Shown: one piece after another, positions 44,047-53,851 of the stretch
Numbering within the stretch: position 1 is the first letter of the stretch
Layout of the letters: every line of letters starts with the position of its first letter
Assembly (NCBI GenBank): GCA_014192545.1
Contig: BJHL01000004.1
Span: forward strand, 186,001 to 250,000
Source: Phycisphaerae bacterium
GTDB lineage: Bacteria > Planctomycetota > Phycisphaerae > Phycisphaerales > UBA1924
DNA: 64,000 nt
Direction: 5' to 3'
Made by a program: the position numbers and the translations under genes
The notes under the pieces: generated by a model
Database searches by the model: none
What the model saw: the letters and a program-made list of their open reading frames with translations, nothing else
What the model was told of the DNA's origin: nothing

Positions 44047-45852
44047 ATGTCGACCAAGCAAACAACTGCAGTGCAAGCGAAGGCTGGATGGGGATTGACT
44101 ACCAAGATCATCGGGGTTGTCGTTGGCATTGTCGTCACGGTGGTCGCGATGAACTACTTCATCTTCATCCGTGGGTACGAAAGTGATGCTCGACAGTCGA
44201 TGATGGACAAGGCCGCATCATTCACGGCTCTCGCAGATGAGACCAAAAACCACGTGAGCGGCTTGCACGCAGCCGGTGCGTTTGATAGTGAGAAGCTGGT
44301 CAGCGAAGCACTGGCTGAAGTGGCCAACGGCACGCACTACTCCAAGACCGAGTTCTACAACACCATTCCGGTGGTGGCTGGCTGGACGGCGGCGCAGAAA
44401 GCCGCGGAGCGTGAGCACTTGGAATTCAAAGTGCCGGCATTTGATGCTCGCAACAAGGACAACACGCCGCCGAAGGGGAGCTTTCGTGAGGATTTGCTGC
44501 GGAAGCTGACGGATCAGGTGAAGGCTGGCGGGAAGGAATCGCTCGGCGAGATTGATACTTCGACCAACACGTTGCACTACATGCGGGCGATCAGACTGGA
44601 TGCGAGCTGCATGAGCTGCCACGGCGACCCCGCAAAGTACGACAAGCGTGATGCCGAAGGCAAGTTCGATGGCAAGGACATGCTGGGCTTTACGATGGAA
44701 GGGTGGAAAGAGGGCGACATGCACGGCGCGTATGAGATTGTCATGCCGCTGAAGCACATGGATGAGCAGGTCGCGGGGTTCATCGCCGGTGGACTCGCGT
44801 GGACGGTGCCCATGGTGCTGGTCGCCCTTGGCGGTTTTGTGTTCTTGCTGCGGCAGTTGCTCGGCAAGCCGCTGAATCAGTTCATTGGCTTGATCAACGA
44901 CCTTGGTAGCGGCGATGGCGACCTCACCAAGCGCACGAACATGAACCGCGGCGATGAGATTGGTCGATTGAGCGTTGGAGTTGACAACTTCGTGAGCAGT
45001 TTGCAGAAGATCATCACGGAAGTTGCAGGTGCAACGCGTGAAGTGACGGCGGCTGCTACGCAGATTTCCGCAAGCAGCGAGCAGATGGCTCGCGGGCTGA
45101 CGCAGCAGGAACAGCAGACCCAGCAGGTGAGCGCGGCGGTTGAGGAAATGGCCGCCAGCGTGCAAGAAGTGAGTCAACGCGGCAGCGATGCGAGCAAAGC
45201 CGCGAAGGCAAGCCAAGAAGACGCGACGGGCGGCAGCGAAGTCGTGTCGCAAACCGTGACGGAGATCAAGGCGATTGCAGAAGATGTAAGCAAGAGTGCA
45301 AGCGCGGTCACGCAACTGGGTGCGAAGAGCGAACAGATTGGCAAGATCATCAAAGTGATCAATGACATTGCCGACCAGACCAACTTGCTCGCGCTGAATG
45401 CGGCGATTGAAGCGGCACGAGCCGGCGAACATGGACGCGGGTTCGCGGTGGTTGCCGATGAAGTTCGCAAACTTGCTGAACGCACGCAGAGGGCGACCGA
45501 GGAAGTCGGTACGAGTATTCGGGAGATTCAGACGCAGACCACCAGTGCGGTGGAGCTGATTGAGAGCGGCAGCAAGCGCGTGAGCGTTGGTGTGAACCTC
45601 GCGAACAGCGCGGGGCAGGCACTGGGTCGCATCAATCACAGTAGCGTGGGGCTGGCGAGCATGGTGCAGAGCATCGCCGCGGCGGCCGAACAGCAATCGG
45701 CGGCGAGCTCGCAGATTAGCAAAGCCGTGGAGCAGATCAATTCTGTAACGCGGGAGAGCAGCCAGGGTGCGGGACAGATGGCCCAGGCAGCATCGACGCT
45801 GAGCCAGCAGAGTGAGCGGTTGCAGAGCCTGGTTGGTAAGTTCAAGCTGTAA
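44047..45852 (+). CDS. Methyl-accepting chemotaxis protein with haem c motif in the periplasmic domain
   Basis: The 601-residue chemoreceptor has a first membrane helix (about 18-40) and a periplasmic domain of about 205 residues. That domain ends in a Tll0287-like (DUF3365) region with CMSCH at 188-192, a CxxCH c-type haem site. A second helix (about 245-270), HAMP and a long cytoplasmic signalling domain follow, with the hairpin tip [23 protein letters not shown] (seen in part as [20 protein letters not shown]). The domain order fits a redox, oxygen or NO sensor feeding CheA. The start has GGGG/GGAAG upstream. A strong terminator follows. Confidence 0.92.
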   Translation: MSTKQTTAVQAKAGWGLTTKIIGVVVGIVVTVVAMNYFIFIRGYESDARQSMMDKAASFTALADETKNHVSGLHAAGAFDSEKLVSEALAEVANGTHYSKTEFYNTIPVVAGWTAAQKAAEREHLEFKVPAFDARNKDNTPPKGSFREDLLRKLTDQVKAGGKESLGEIDTSTNTLHYMRAIRLDASCMSCHGDPAKYDKRDAEGKFDGKDMLGFTMEGWKEGDMHGAYEIVMPLKHMDEQVAGFIAGGLAWTVPMVLVALGGFVFLLRQLLGKPLNQFIGLINDLGSGDGDLTKRTNMNRGDEIGRLSVGVDNFVSSLQKIITEVAGATREVTAAATQISASSEQMARGLTQQEQQTQQVSAAVEEMAASVQEVSQRGSDASKAAKASQEDATGGSEVVSQTVTEIKAIAEDVSKSASAVTQLGAKSEQIGKIIKVINDIADQTNLLALNAAIEAARAGEHGRGFAVVADEVRKLAERTQRATEEVGTSIREIQTQTTSAVELIESGSKRVSVGVNLANSAGQALGRINHSSVGLASMVQSIAAAAEQQSAASSQISKAVEQINSVTRESSQGAGQMAQAASTLSQQSERLQSLVGKFKL

Positions 45853-45876
45853 GAACAACGATTATGCCCACACTTC

Positions 45877-45919
45877 ATCGCCCCGTGCCATTGCGTGCGG
45901 GGCGATTTTCCTTTTTTTT
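45877..45919 (+). terminator. Intrinsic terminator of the chemoreceptor gene
   Basis: A stem of 9 bp (45877-45885 with 45898-45906) with a 12-base loop is followed by TTTCCTTTTTTTT. Confidence 0.92.
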
Positions 45920-45994
45920 GGAGATTTGTTGTCCCGAATAACCGCCTGCTTCGCATGACTGCAACACGACCACAAGGGTCATAAGGAGTTTGTC

Positions 45995-48268
45995 ATGTTC
46001 AGCATGTATCGCAGCGTTCGTCCGGCATCGGTCATTGGGGCATTGGCAGTGGCAGCGGGAGCGGCGTTCGCACAGCCCGAGCGTTACCAGACCACGCAGA
46101 CCGGGTGGTGGTATTACTACGGGCAGACGCAGGCCGAGGTGCAGGCGCAGTGGAGCTCGGGCAAGCAGATTGTGACGATGGATCGCAACGCGACCACGGG
46201 CGACTACGACGTGGCGTTTGTGAGTGACAACGGGCCATTCAACGTGACCGGTGACGTGATTCAGTACACGCAAACGTCCGCGCAGTTGGCTGCGCTCAAG
46301 ACGGGCGGCTCGCGATTTGTTGATCTGGAAGGCTTTGACGTGGGCGGGGCTTCGCGGTTTACGGTTGCGACCATTCCGGACACTGGCGCAGCTGGCTGGG
46401 ACTACACGGTTGGACAAACCAGTTGGGCCAACGTGATTGCATGGCAGGGCGGCAACGACCTGCGCATCATCGACATCGAAAAATATGTGGTTGGCGGCAA
46501 CACACGTTACGCGGCGGTGGGCATTCCCAACACGGGCACCAACGCTCAAGGCTGGTGGTGGTACTTTGGCGTGACCGAAGCGCAGGTGAACTCGTTCCTC
46601 AGCACCAATGGTGCGAGACTGATTGACATTGAAGTTGAAAGTGCTGGCACGCTCGGCAGCCCCACGCCAACTTTCAATGTCATCATGGTCAGCAGCAACA
46701 CAGGGACAGACTGGGTGGATTTGAGCCTGACTTCGACGCAGCTCAACGATCTGTTGGCGCAGACCGATGGACGGGTTACGTGCTTCGAGCGGTACACGAA
46801 CTTCGCGGGTGCAACGGCTTTCGCTGCGGCGTTGGTGGACAACACCGACGCGCAGACGCGGCGTATGCGCGAGTACATGGGCAATGCACTCAGCGACGGC
46901 AAGTACGGCTTCATGCTCAAGCAAGTCGGCGGGCCGGTGATCACCGATCTCAATGAGAACTTCGCGTTTGAGCCAGCGAGCATGCTGAAGATTCTGCATG
47001 CCACGTATGCGATTGATCGCTGTGCGAGCGGGTTGGACAACCTGAACAACTCGATTTTCGTTGGTGATCGCACCAACAACAACGAGTGCCCCGACGGCGT
47101 GCAGAGCAGTCCTGGCAATGAAACGCTGAGTGCGGCGATTCGCGAGATGATGCAGCAGAGCGACAACAACCGTACGTGGGAAATCGAGAAGCGGTATACG
47201 ACCGTGAACTTGAACAATTACGCCGACGTTACTCTGGGACTGACCGAAACGCAGATCAATCACCGGCTGGGCTGCTTGTGCGGCAATCCTTTCAATACGT
47301 TCTCCTGCGTGGATGCGACGAGCTTGTATGAGCAAATCGCCAACGGCTCGCTGTTTGCACAAAACTGGCAGGACACGCTGTACAACTTGATGCTCGACTT
47401 GGATGAACAGGGCTACGGAACGTACCCGACGCTCAGCGTCGTCATCAATCAGGAAGCCGCGTTGACGGATCTGACGCCAAGCGAAATCAGCGACTTCCGC
47501 GCAGCGATGCGATTTGCCAACAAAGGCGGCGGGTACTCGTGCGGCGGAACGTACTACCGCACCGACGGTGGCTGGGCGAGCGTTCCGTTCAAGGTGCTGT
47601 TCCTCGGATCGTACATCGTTTCACCGCGGGAATACACGCTGGCGACGTTCGTCCACGCTAACAACGACAGCGTGGAGAGCCAGGTTGCGTACCGCGCGAA
47701 GGAAGAGATTCTGCGTGAGCAGATTCGTGAGGCGTTGGAAAGCTGGGACACTGCTTGCAGCACGCCCACGATCAGCAACGAACCTGACAGTATCAGCAAT
47801 GCTCTACCTGGCACCAACGTTTCGTTTAGTGTGGGGCTTGCAGTGGGTGCGGGCTCGCGCACGTATCAGTGGCAGACGCTTTCGGGCATCAATTGGGTCA
47901 ACATGACCAACGACCTTGGTGAAGTGAGCGGCGTAACCACAAACACGCTCAACCTCACGAATATCAACGAAGCGGATCAAGGCCGGTATCGCTGCATCGT
48001 CAGCAGCATTTGCGGCAGTGACACGAGCGTGTCGGCGGCACTGACGGTCGCGAACGTGTGCGACACGATTGACTTCAATCGCAACACCGTCTTCCCCGAA
48101 GACGCGGACGTGATTGACTTCTTCGATGTGCTGGCGGGTGGTCCGTGCCCGTACCTGCTGCCTGTGGGCTGGCCTTGCGATATCGACTTCAACAACAACG
48201 GCGTGTTTCCCGAAGACGCGGATGTGATTGACTTCTTCAACGCGTTGGCTGGCGGCACCTGCCCGTAA
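45995..48268 (+). CDS. Secreted SxxK serine hydrolase with N-terminal repeats, Ig-like domain and dockerin-like tail
   Basis: The 757-residue protein has a signal peptide ending AGAAFAQ and an RBS (AAGGAG) 8 bases upstream. Residues 30-290 are tandem repeats of about 50 residues with GWWYYYG/GWWWYFG and a DIE motif. These resemble the N-terminal repeats of polyglycine-hydrolase-like proteins. The following domain (about 295-585) has FEPASMLKILHATYAI, the SxxK nucleophile of beta-lactamase-type hydrolases. An Ig-like domain (about 600-690, YQWQTLSG... RYRCIVSS) and two dockerin-like repeats end the protein. It is probably an extracellular peptidase or amidase; the substrate is unknown. Confidence 0.82.
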   Translation: MFSMYRSVRPASVIGALAVAAGAAFAQPERYQTTQTGWWYYYGQTQAEVQAQWSSGKQIVTMDRNATTGDYDVAFVSDNGPFNVTGDVIQYTQTSAQLAALKTGGSRFVDLEGFDVGGASRFTVATIPDTGAAGWDYTVGQTSWANVIAWQGGNDLRIIDIEKYVVGGNTRYAAVGIPNTGTNAQGWWWYFGVTEAQVNSFLSTNGARLIDIEVESAGTLGSPTPTFNVIMVSSNTGTDWVDLSLTSTQLNDLLAQTDGRVTCFERYTNFAGATAFAAALVDNTDAQTRRMREYMGNALSDGKYGFMLKQVGGPVITDLNENFAFEPASMLKILHATYAIDRCASGLDNLNNSIFVGDRTNNNECPDGVQSSPGNETLSAAIREMMQQSDNNRTWEIEKRYTTVNLNNYADVTLGLTETQINHRLGCLCGNPFNTFSCVDATSLYEQIANGSLFAQNWQDTLYNLMLDLDEQGYGTYPTLSVVINQEAALTDLTPSEISDFRAAMRFANKGGGYSCGGTYYRTDGGWASVPFKVLFLGSYIVSPREYTLATFVHANNDSVESQVAYRAKEEILREQIREALESWDTACSTPTISNEPDSISNALPGTNVSFSVGLAVGAGSRTYQWQTLSGINWVNMTNDLGEVSGVTTNTLNLTNINEADQGRYRCIVSSICGSDTSVSAALTVANVCDTIDFNRNTVFPEDADVIDFFDVLAGGPCPYLLPVGWPCDIDFNNNGVFPEDADVIDFFNALAGGTCP

Positions 48269-48339
48269 GACATTGCTGCGAACGAGAATTCCGAGGGAGG
48301 CAAGCGTTCGCCACCACACCGGCGAAACGTTCGCCCCGA

Positions 48340-48370
48340 CCGCCCCGCAGGCTGCTGCGGGGCGGTTGTT
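48340..48370 (+). terminator. Intrinsic terminator of the serine hydrolase gene
   Basis: A perfect 11-bp stem (48340-48350 with 48355-48365) with a GCTG loop is followed by TTGTT. The T-run is weak but the stem is very stable. Confidence 0.75.
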
Positions 48371-48547
48371 CATTTCAACCGGAGTATTTGATCGCTGTTT
48401 GTGGTTTTTGACTGGAATCTTGCAGGTTTTTGAAGGTGGGAATTGCCTCGATTCGCGGGTGACAAGCCGCCGAATTGCCTGCCGGTTGTGTATCATTGAA
48501 CGTCTCACAAACCCTACTTCCTTCGAGCCATTTTGCGGCGGAGTCGC

Positions 48548-51394
48548 ATGTTCATGACGCCATTCTCGCTTTCGTTTGCTGCCGGTCGCGCACTTGTTCT
48601 TTCACCCAATGAGCCCACGGCGGGTGACCCGGCTGGCAACACCGCGCCCGCGCACAACCACGGCAACATCGTCGAGCTTGATATCAATCGCGAGCTCAAA
48701 GACAGCTATTTGACCTACGCGATGTCCACGATTATGGATCGTGCATTGCCTGACGTGCGCGACGGGCTCAAGCCGAGCCAACGGCGGATTTTGGTGGCGA
48801 TGAATGACCTCAAGCTGTACCCCAATCGCAAGCATCTCAAGTGCGCGAAGATTGCAGGCAACACATCGGGCGACTATCACCCGCACGGCGAAGCGGTGGT
48901 CTACCCGACGATGGTGAACATGGCACAGACGTGGCGTATGCGTGTGCCGCTGATTGATCCACAAGGCAACTTCGGCTCCATCGGCGGCGATCCACCGGCG
49001 GCGATGCGTTACACCGAAGCCCGCATGATGCAGGGCGCGATGGACTTGCTTGCGGATTTGAACGAACACATCGTGCCGTTCCATCCCAACTATGACGATC
49101 GACTGATGGAGCCGGGTGTTTTGCCGGGCAAGTTTCCGAATTTGCTGGTCAATGGCGGCATTGGCATCGCGGTGGGCATGGCGACGAGCTTGCCGCCGCA
49201 GAATCCGGTGGAGGTGCTTGACAGCATCATCCGCGTGATTGACAACCCCGAAATCACGCTTGATCAGTTGATGTCAGATGAAGTTTCGGAGCAGCCGCCC
49301 AAGCTGGAAGTGTCGAGCGATTCGCCTTCACACACCGACGCGAGTGCGAAGAAGGCTCGCAAGATCGAGAAGACTGCGGATGGCAAGTACATCGTGCGTC
49401 ACGGCATGAAAGGCCCGGATTTCCCGACGGGCGGCGTGATTCACGGGCGACGCGGCATTGTCGAGGCGTACGCAACGGGTCGCGGCAAGGTCACCGTTCG
49501 CGGGACGTGTCACGTTGAGGAGATCGGCAAGGATCGCCAGCAGATTGTGATTGATGAGATTCCGTACATGCTCGATCAGACGAACCTGGTTGAGTGGATC
49601 GTCGAAGCGGTGAAGGAAGAGCGGATTCAGGACGTGTCGGACGTTCGCAACGAGTCGGGCCGTGAGGCGCAGAATCGTGTGGTGATTGAGCTCAAGCGCG
49701 GGGCGGATCCGCGGGTGGTTGAGAACCAGCTTTATGAATTCACGCCCTTGCAGAGCACGTTCAGCATCATCAACATCGCGCTGCTGAACAACCAGCCGCG
49801 CACGCTTGCGCTGCGTGAACTGCTGGATTGCTACATCGACCACCGCACGACAGTCATTCGTCGGCGGACGGAGTACTTCCTGCGTGAAGCCAAGAAGCGG
49901 GCGCACGTGTTGGAGGGCATGATTTACGCGGTCTGCGACATCGATGATGTGATCCGCGAGATTCGCGAAAGCAAGACGCGCGAAGAAGCCATCGAGCGGC
50001 TGATGAACAAGCGGTTTCAGATTCCTGACAATCACCGGTTCTGGAATCAGCTTCCCACGCGCCTGCAAACACGTATCGCCGCTGCACGCAGCGCGGGTGG
50101 CATCGCGCTTACGCGTGTGCAGGCTGAAACGATCGGCAACATGCGGCTCATTCAGTTGGTCGGGCTTGAAATTGAGCGGCTGGTGAAGGAATACACCGAA
50201 GTCGTCATCAACATTGAAGACCTCGAGGACATTCTGGCTCGCAAAGAACGCATTCTTGCGATGATTCGCCAAGACTGCGAAGAGATGCGCGACAGGTACT
50301 TCTCGCCGCGACTGACAAGGCTCGACGACGCGGACACGGACATTCAAATCGCCGCGTTGATTCCGGTGGAAGATGTTGCGGTGACGATCAGCCACACCGG
50401 ATATGTCAAGCGCGTGCCGCTGGATACGTATCGCCAGCAAGGCCGGGGCGGCAAGGGCATTCGCGCCAGCGACACGCGCGATGAAGACTTCATCGAACAC
50501 GTTTTCGTTGCGGGCACGCATGATGACTTGCTGTGCTTCACGAATACAGGCCGGGTTTTTGCGATGAAGGTGTATCAGATTCCGGAGATGAGCCGGACAA
50601 GCGCGGGGCGCAATATCGTCAACTTGCTGGACCTCAAGCAAGGCGAGAAGACTTGCACATATCTGTCGATCAAGAACTTTGAAGTTGGCAGCAACTACCT
50701 CACCTTCGTGAGCAAGGGCGGCATCGTGAAGCGGACGACGCTGAAGGCATACGCCAATGTGCGGCAAAGCGGCCTGATCGCTGTGGGCCTCAAAGAAGGC
50801 GATAGTCTGCTCGCTGTGACGTTGACGAACGGCACTGACGACCTGATGCTCATCACGAAAATGGGCCAAGCCATTCGCTTTGATGAGAATGACGCACGCG
50901 ATATGGGTCGTGCAGCTGCGGGCGTGAAGGGCATCGAGCTTGCAGATGGTGACGAAGTGATTGGCGTTGTGAACGTGCCCATGAAGAAGCACGAGACCAT
51001 CGACGACGCGACGGTGACGATCGATCCGCAGATGAGTCTGCTCACCATTACCAACAAGGGTTACGGCAAGCGCACGCCCATCGACGAGTATCGCGTCGCG
51101 CCCGAAGTTGGGCCTGCTCGCAGCCAGAGCCGCGGCGGGAAGGGTCGCGTTGATATTAACCTCACCGACAAAAACGGCGTGAGCGTTTCGGCTCTCGCGG
51201 CCATGCCCGGCATGGACGTGGTTGTGGTGACCAAGGGTGGCCAGCTTGTGCGCATGCGGTCAGATGACATTCGTGAATGCGGACGCGGAAGTCAGGGCGT
51301 ACGCGTTGCGCGCGTGGATGAGGGCGACGAAGTGATCGCAGCGGCAATCGTGCCGGGTGAAGTTGTTGTGCCGCCAATTGAGCCGCAATCGTGA
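48548..51394 (+). CDS. gyrA: DNA gyrase subunit A
   Basis: GyrA cuts and rejoins DNA in the gyrase A2B2 complex. The 948-residue protein has the winged-helix/tower domain with DRALPDVRDGLKPSQRRIL, catalytic Tyr at about 155 (AAMRYTEARM) and GVLPGKFPNLLVNGG. The C-terminal beta-pinwheel includes a GyrA-box-like QQGRGGKG, which favours gyrase over topoisomerase IV. An N-terminal extension of about 35 residues and a charged insertion near residues 245-280 (SSDSPSHTDASAKKARK) make it longer than E. coli GyrA (875). The dprA gene follows 40 bp later. The start could also be at 48554. Confidence 0.95.
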   Translation: MFMTPFSLSFAAGRALVLSPNEPTAGDPAGNTAPAHNHGNIVELDINRELKDSYLTYAMSTIMDRALPDVRDGLKPSQRRILVAMNDLKLYPNRKHLKCAKIAGNTSGDYHPHGEAVVYPTMVNMAQTWRMRVPLIDPQGNFGSIGGDPPAAMRYTEARMMQGAMDLLADLNEHIVPFHPNYDDRLMEPGVLPGKFPNLLVNGGIGIAVGMATSLPPQNPVEVLDSIIRVIDNPEITLDQLMSDEVSEQPPKLEVSSDSPSHTDASAKKARKIEKTADGKYIVRHGMKGPDFPTGGVIHGRRGIVEAYATGRGKVTVRGTCHVEEIGKDRQQIVIDEIPYMLDQTNLVEWIVEAVKEERIQDVSDVRNESGREAQNRVVIELKRGADPRVVENQLYEFTPLQSTFSIINIALLNNQPRTLALRELLDCYIDHRTTVIRRRTEYFLREAKKRAHVLEGMIYAVCDIDDVIREIRESKTREEAIERLMNKRFQIPDNHRFWNQLPTRLQTRIAAARSAGGIALTRVQAETIGNMRLIQLVGLEIERLVKEYTEVVINIEDLEDILARKERILAMIRQDCEEMRDRYFSPRLTRLDDADTDIQIAALIPVEDVAVTISHTGYVKRVPLDTYRQQGRGGKGIRASDTRDEDFIEHVFVAGTHDDLLCFTNTGRVFAMKVYQIPEMSRTSAGRNIVNLLDLKQGEKTCTYLSIKNFEVGSNYLTFVSKGGIVKRTTLKAYANVRQSGLIAVGLKEGDSLLAVTLTNGTDDLMLITKMGQAIRFDENDARDMGRAAAGVKGIELADGDEVIGVVNVPMKKHETIDDATVTIDPQMSLLTITNKGYGKRTPIDEYRVAPEVGPARSQSRGGKGRVDINLTDKNGVSVSALAAMPGMDVVVVTKGGQLVRMRSDDIRECGRGSQGVRVARVDEGDEVIAAAIVPGEVVVPPIEPQS

Positions 51395-51434
51395 ACGAGG
51401 ATGAAACTACTTTGAAACAGTGAGAACGTGAAGC

Positions 51435-52679
51435 GTGAGCGATGCTGGGACGATTGCGTGGCTGCGACTGCACCTGGCTGAAGGGCTGGGACCTGTTCGC
51501 ACGCGTCGATTGCTCGAGATGTTCGGCAATGCCACAGCGGCGTGCGAAGCTTCGCCAGCGGAGTTGCGACGGGTTGAGGGCATCGGCGAGAAGCTATCGC
51601 TCAGCATCGCCGCGTCACTCGCGAGAACGCACGAACGGGCGGAACGCGAGCTAGAACTTGCTCGCAGCGAAGGGGTCGCGATTATTTGTCGTGATGACGC
51701 GCGGTATCCGTCGCTGCTGGCTGCGTTGCCCGACGGACCAGTTGTGTTGTACGTGCGAGGTTCGCTTGATGATGCTCGCGACAAGTACGCCGCTGCAATC
51801 GTCGGCTCGCGTGGTTGCACCGCGTATGGACTTGAGCAAGGTGCGCGGTTTGGCAAGGCGCTGGCGCAAGCCGGATTGACCATCGTGAGCGGTGGTGCGG
51901 CGGGGATTGACTCGGCGGCGCATCGCGGCGCGTTGGATGTTGAAGGGCGCACGGTTGCGGTGATGGGTTGCGGGCTTTGCCATGTGTATCCGCCGCAGAA
52001 TCGCGAGCTATTTGAACGTGTTGCGAAGCACGGCGCAATTGTCAGCGAATTCTCGATGGAGACGCCGCCGCGTGAAGATAACTTCCCGAAGCGAAACCGC
52101 ATCATCTCGGGTTTGTCGCTGGGCGTGGTGGTCATCGAAGCTGGGCGCGGTAGTGGCAGTTTGATTACTGCGAAGATCGCGGCCGAAGATCACGGGCGCG
52201 AGGTGATGGCGATTCCTGGGCGTGTTGATTCACCCAGTAGCGCGGGCACGCTGGATTTGCTCAAGGAAGGCGGCGCTCATCTGGTGACGGAACCAGGCGA
52301 TGTGATTGGCATTCTCGAATTGCCCGCTCGGCACTTGGATGCGGGTAAGCACGCAGATAGATATGTTGCGAATACGTCAACTGGAGACGCGGCTGAGGAT
52401 GACATTGTGACGACGTCGCTGTTCACCCAGCGTGAGAACAAGCCACCCGCGAAGGCTGCTCCCCAAGTGCCCAATGCGCAGCAACGCGAGCCCGCGCTGC
52501 CGATTTCCGAAGGGCAGCGAGCGATTTTGGCGTCGCTCGCGGAGCGCGATTCGGCGACACTCGAAGAGCTTTCTCGCTCAACGAACTTGCCGGTTGCGAC
52601 ACTTCGGAGCGAGCTGACAATGCTGGAAATCACGCGGCGTGTGAAGCGCGAGGGCAACCGCATTTCGCGAGCGACGTGA
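51435..52679 (+). CDS. dprA: DNA-processing protein DprA
   Basis: DprA loads RecA on incoming single-stranded DNA during transformation and may also act in recombination. The 414-residue protein starts with GTG. It has an N-terminal helix-hairpin-helix-like region (RRVEGIGEKLSLSIA), the Rossmann core with AIVGSRGCTAYG, IVSGGAAGIDSAAHRGAL and NFPKRNRIISGLS, and a C-terminal winged helix (AILASLAERDSATLEELSRST). It is 40 bp downstream of gyrA and probably in the same transcript. Confidence 0.94.
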   Translation: MSDAGTIAWLRLHLAEGLGPVRTRRLLEMFGNATAACEASPAELRRVEGIGEKLSLSIAASLARTHERAERELELARSEGVAIICRDDARYPSLLAALPDGPVVLYVRGSLDDARDKYAAAIVGSRGCTAYGLEQGARFGKALAQAGLTIVSGGAAGIDSAAHRGALDVEGRTVAVMGCGLCHVYPPQNRELFERVAKHGAIVSEFSMETPPREDNFPKRNRIISGLSLGVVVIEAGRGSGSLITAKIAAEDHGREVMAIPGRVDSPSSAGTLDLLKEGGAHLVTEPGDVIGILELPARHLDAGKHADRYVANTSTGDAAEDDIVTTSLFTQRENKPPAKAAPQVPNAQQREPALPISEGQRAILASLAERDSATLEELSRSTNLPVATLRSELTMLEITRRVKREGNRISRAT

Positions 52680-52725
52680 AGCGTTGCTGACTCGTTTCGT
52701 AAGCTTGTGCCACTCGCTCGCATTA

Positions 52726-53823
52726 TCACATCGCAAGAGCCTCGGCAACGCGAATTTCAAGCGTTGCGAGATCGGCATCGTTGACGATCACGACGCCGCT
52801 GCGGTTGCGTTTCTCGTCCAGCGATAGCTGGGCCGCCTCGCGACGCGTGAGTTCCTCGTCTGACCAGCCGCGAGATCTGACTCTTGCAAGGCGCTGATCC
52901 AGCGGCGCATCAACGAACCACACGACATCACATTCCTTGTCACTTCCAGCCTCGAAGAGCAGCGGCGCGTCGATCACAACACCTGCCTTGCCTTCTCGCT
53001 TGGCTTGTGCAATGACTTGCTGGCGATCAGCACGCACGATTGGATGCACGAGCGCTTCGAGCCGGCGGCGCTGGGCGGGATCACCAAAGATGATTTCGGC
53101 CAGCTTTTTGCGATCGACTTTGCCGTCGCTGCTGACGATCGCATCGCCCCACCACGATATGAGATGGCCGCGCACGTCGGGGCGATCAAGAGCTGCTTTC
53201 GCGTCCTTGTCAGCGTCGATGACGAGATAGTTACAGCGTTCCAGTGCGCGCGCGACGGCACTTTTTCCAGCGCCGATACCGCCGACCAGACCTATGACAC
53301 GCGGCTGCGTGAGTGATGGATTGACGTTTTGCTGGACGCGCGGCGAAGGACCTCGCGCAGCATCAAGCGCCATGCGAACGCGAGAAAGCACATGCTGCGG
53401 ATGGCGAACACTCTGCCACGCGAGGGCGTAACCATCGGTGCCTGCGGTGGCGAAGAGAATCGTGCCTGTGCCCGTGAACGACTCCCACACGCTTTGCTGC
53501 ATGACCACATGCTGCACACTCGCCAGCGGCACATCGCGCGTCACGCGCGAGAACCAGCCGGTGCGAGAAAGCGCACGAACGTTGGTCATCGCATACTGCA
53601 CCGGCAGCCACATGATGACGAGCGCGATGCCGACGAGAACCAGTGCGAAGACAACCCATTGATACCACGCGAGCATCCACACGCCGCCTCGAGGTGTTTG
53701 GAAGTAGCGAAATGCAAGCAGCACAATGGCGGCGACGATTGCAGCAGGCACGAGTCTGGGCAGCACCATGAGCCATGACGGCCTGAGCGTAAGGACCGAA
53801 GATTCGTTGGCAGGAATGAGCAT
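52726..53823 (-). CDS. coaE: Fusion of a membrane bacterial-PH-domain protein with dephospho-CoA kinase
   Basis: The 365-residue frame from the ATG at 53823 has two parts. Residues 1-160 show two membrane helices (about 18-40 and 52-74) and then a bPH2/YdbS-like domain (TNVRALSRTGWFSRVTRDVPLASVQHV seen in part). Residues 174-365 are a complete dephospho-CoA kinase, with P-loop GLVGGIGAGKSAVARAL, the CoA-site DADK, and VVIDAPLLFEAG. CoaE phosphorylates dephospho-CoA in the last step of CoA synthesis. The linker is Pro/Gln/Asn-rich, with no stop or internal start codon of good quality seen between the parts. It lies 28 bp downstream of hpt on the same strand. Confidence 0.88.
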   Translation of the reverse strand: MLIPANESSVLTLRPSWLMVLPRLVPAAIVAAIVLLAFRYFQTPRGGVWMLAWYQWVVFALVLVGIALVIMWLPVQYAMTNVRALSRTGWFSRVTRDVPLASVQHVVMQQSVWESFTGTGTILFATAGTDGYALAWQSVRHPQHVLSRVRMALDAARGPSPRVQQNVNPSLTQPRVIGLVGGIGAGKSAVARALERCNYLVIDADKDAKAALDRPDVRGHLISWWGDAIVSSDGKVDRKKLAEIIFGDPAQRRRLEALVHPIVRADRQQVIAQAKREGKAGVVIDAPLLFEAGSDKECDVVWFVDAPLDQRLARVRSRGWSDEELTRREAAQLSLDEKRNRSGVVIVNDADLATLEIRVAEALAM

Positions 53824-53851
53824 GACGCGTGAAAACAAGATGACAAACCAG

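Noticed and set aside
49328..50992. 554-codon open frame on the minus strand opposite gyrA
   Set aside because: Shadow of a high-GC gene; composition is rich in His, Arg and Leu without any domain. Similar shadows opposite gdhA (40574-42088) and the chemoreceptor (44218-45858) were dismissed for the same reason.
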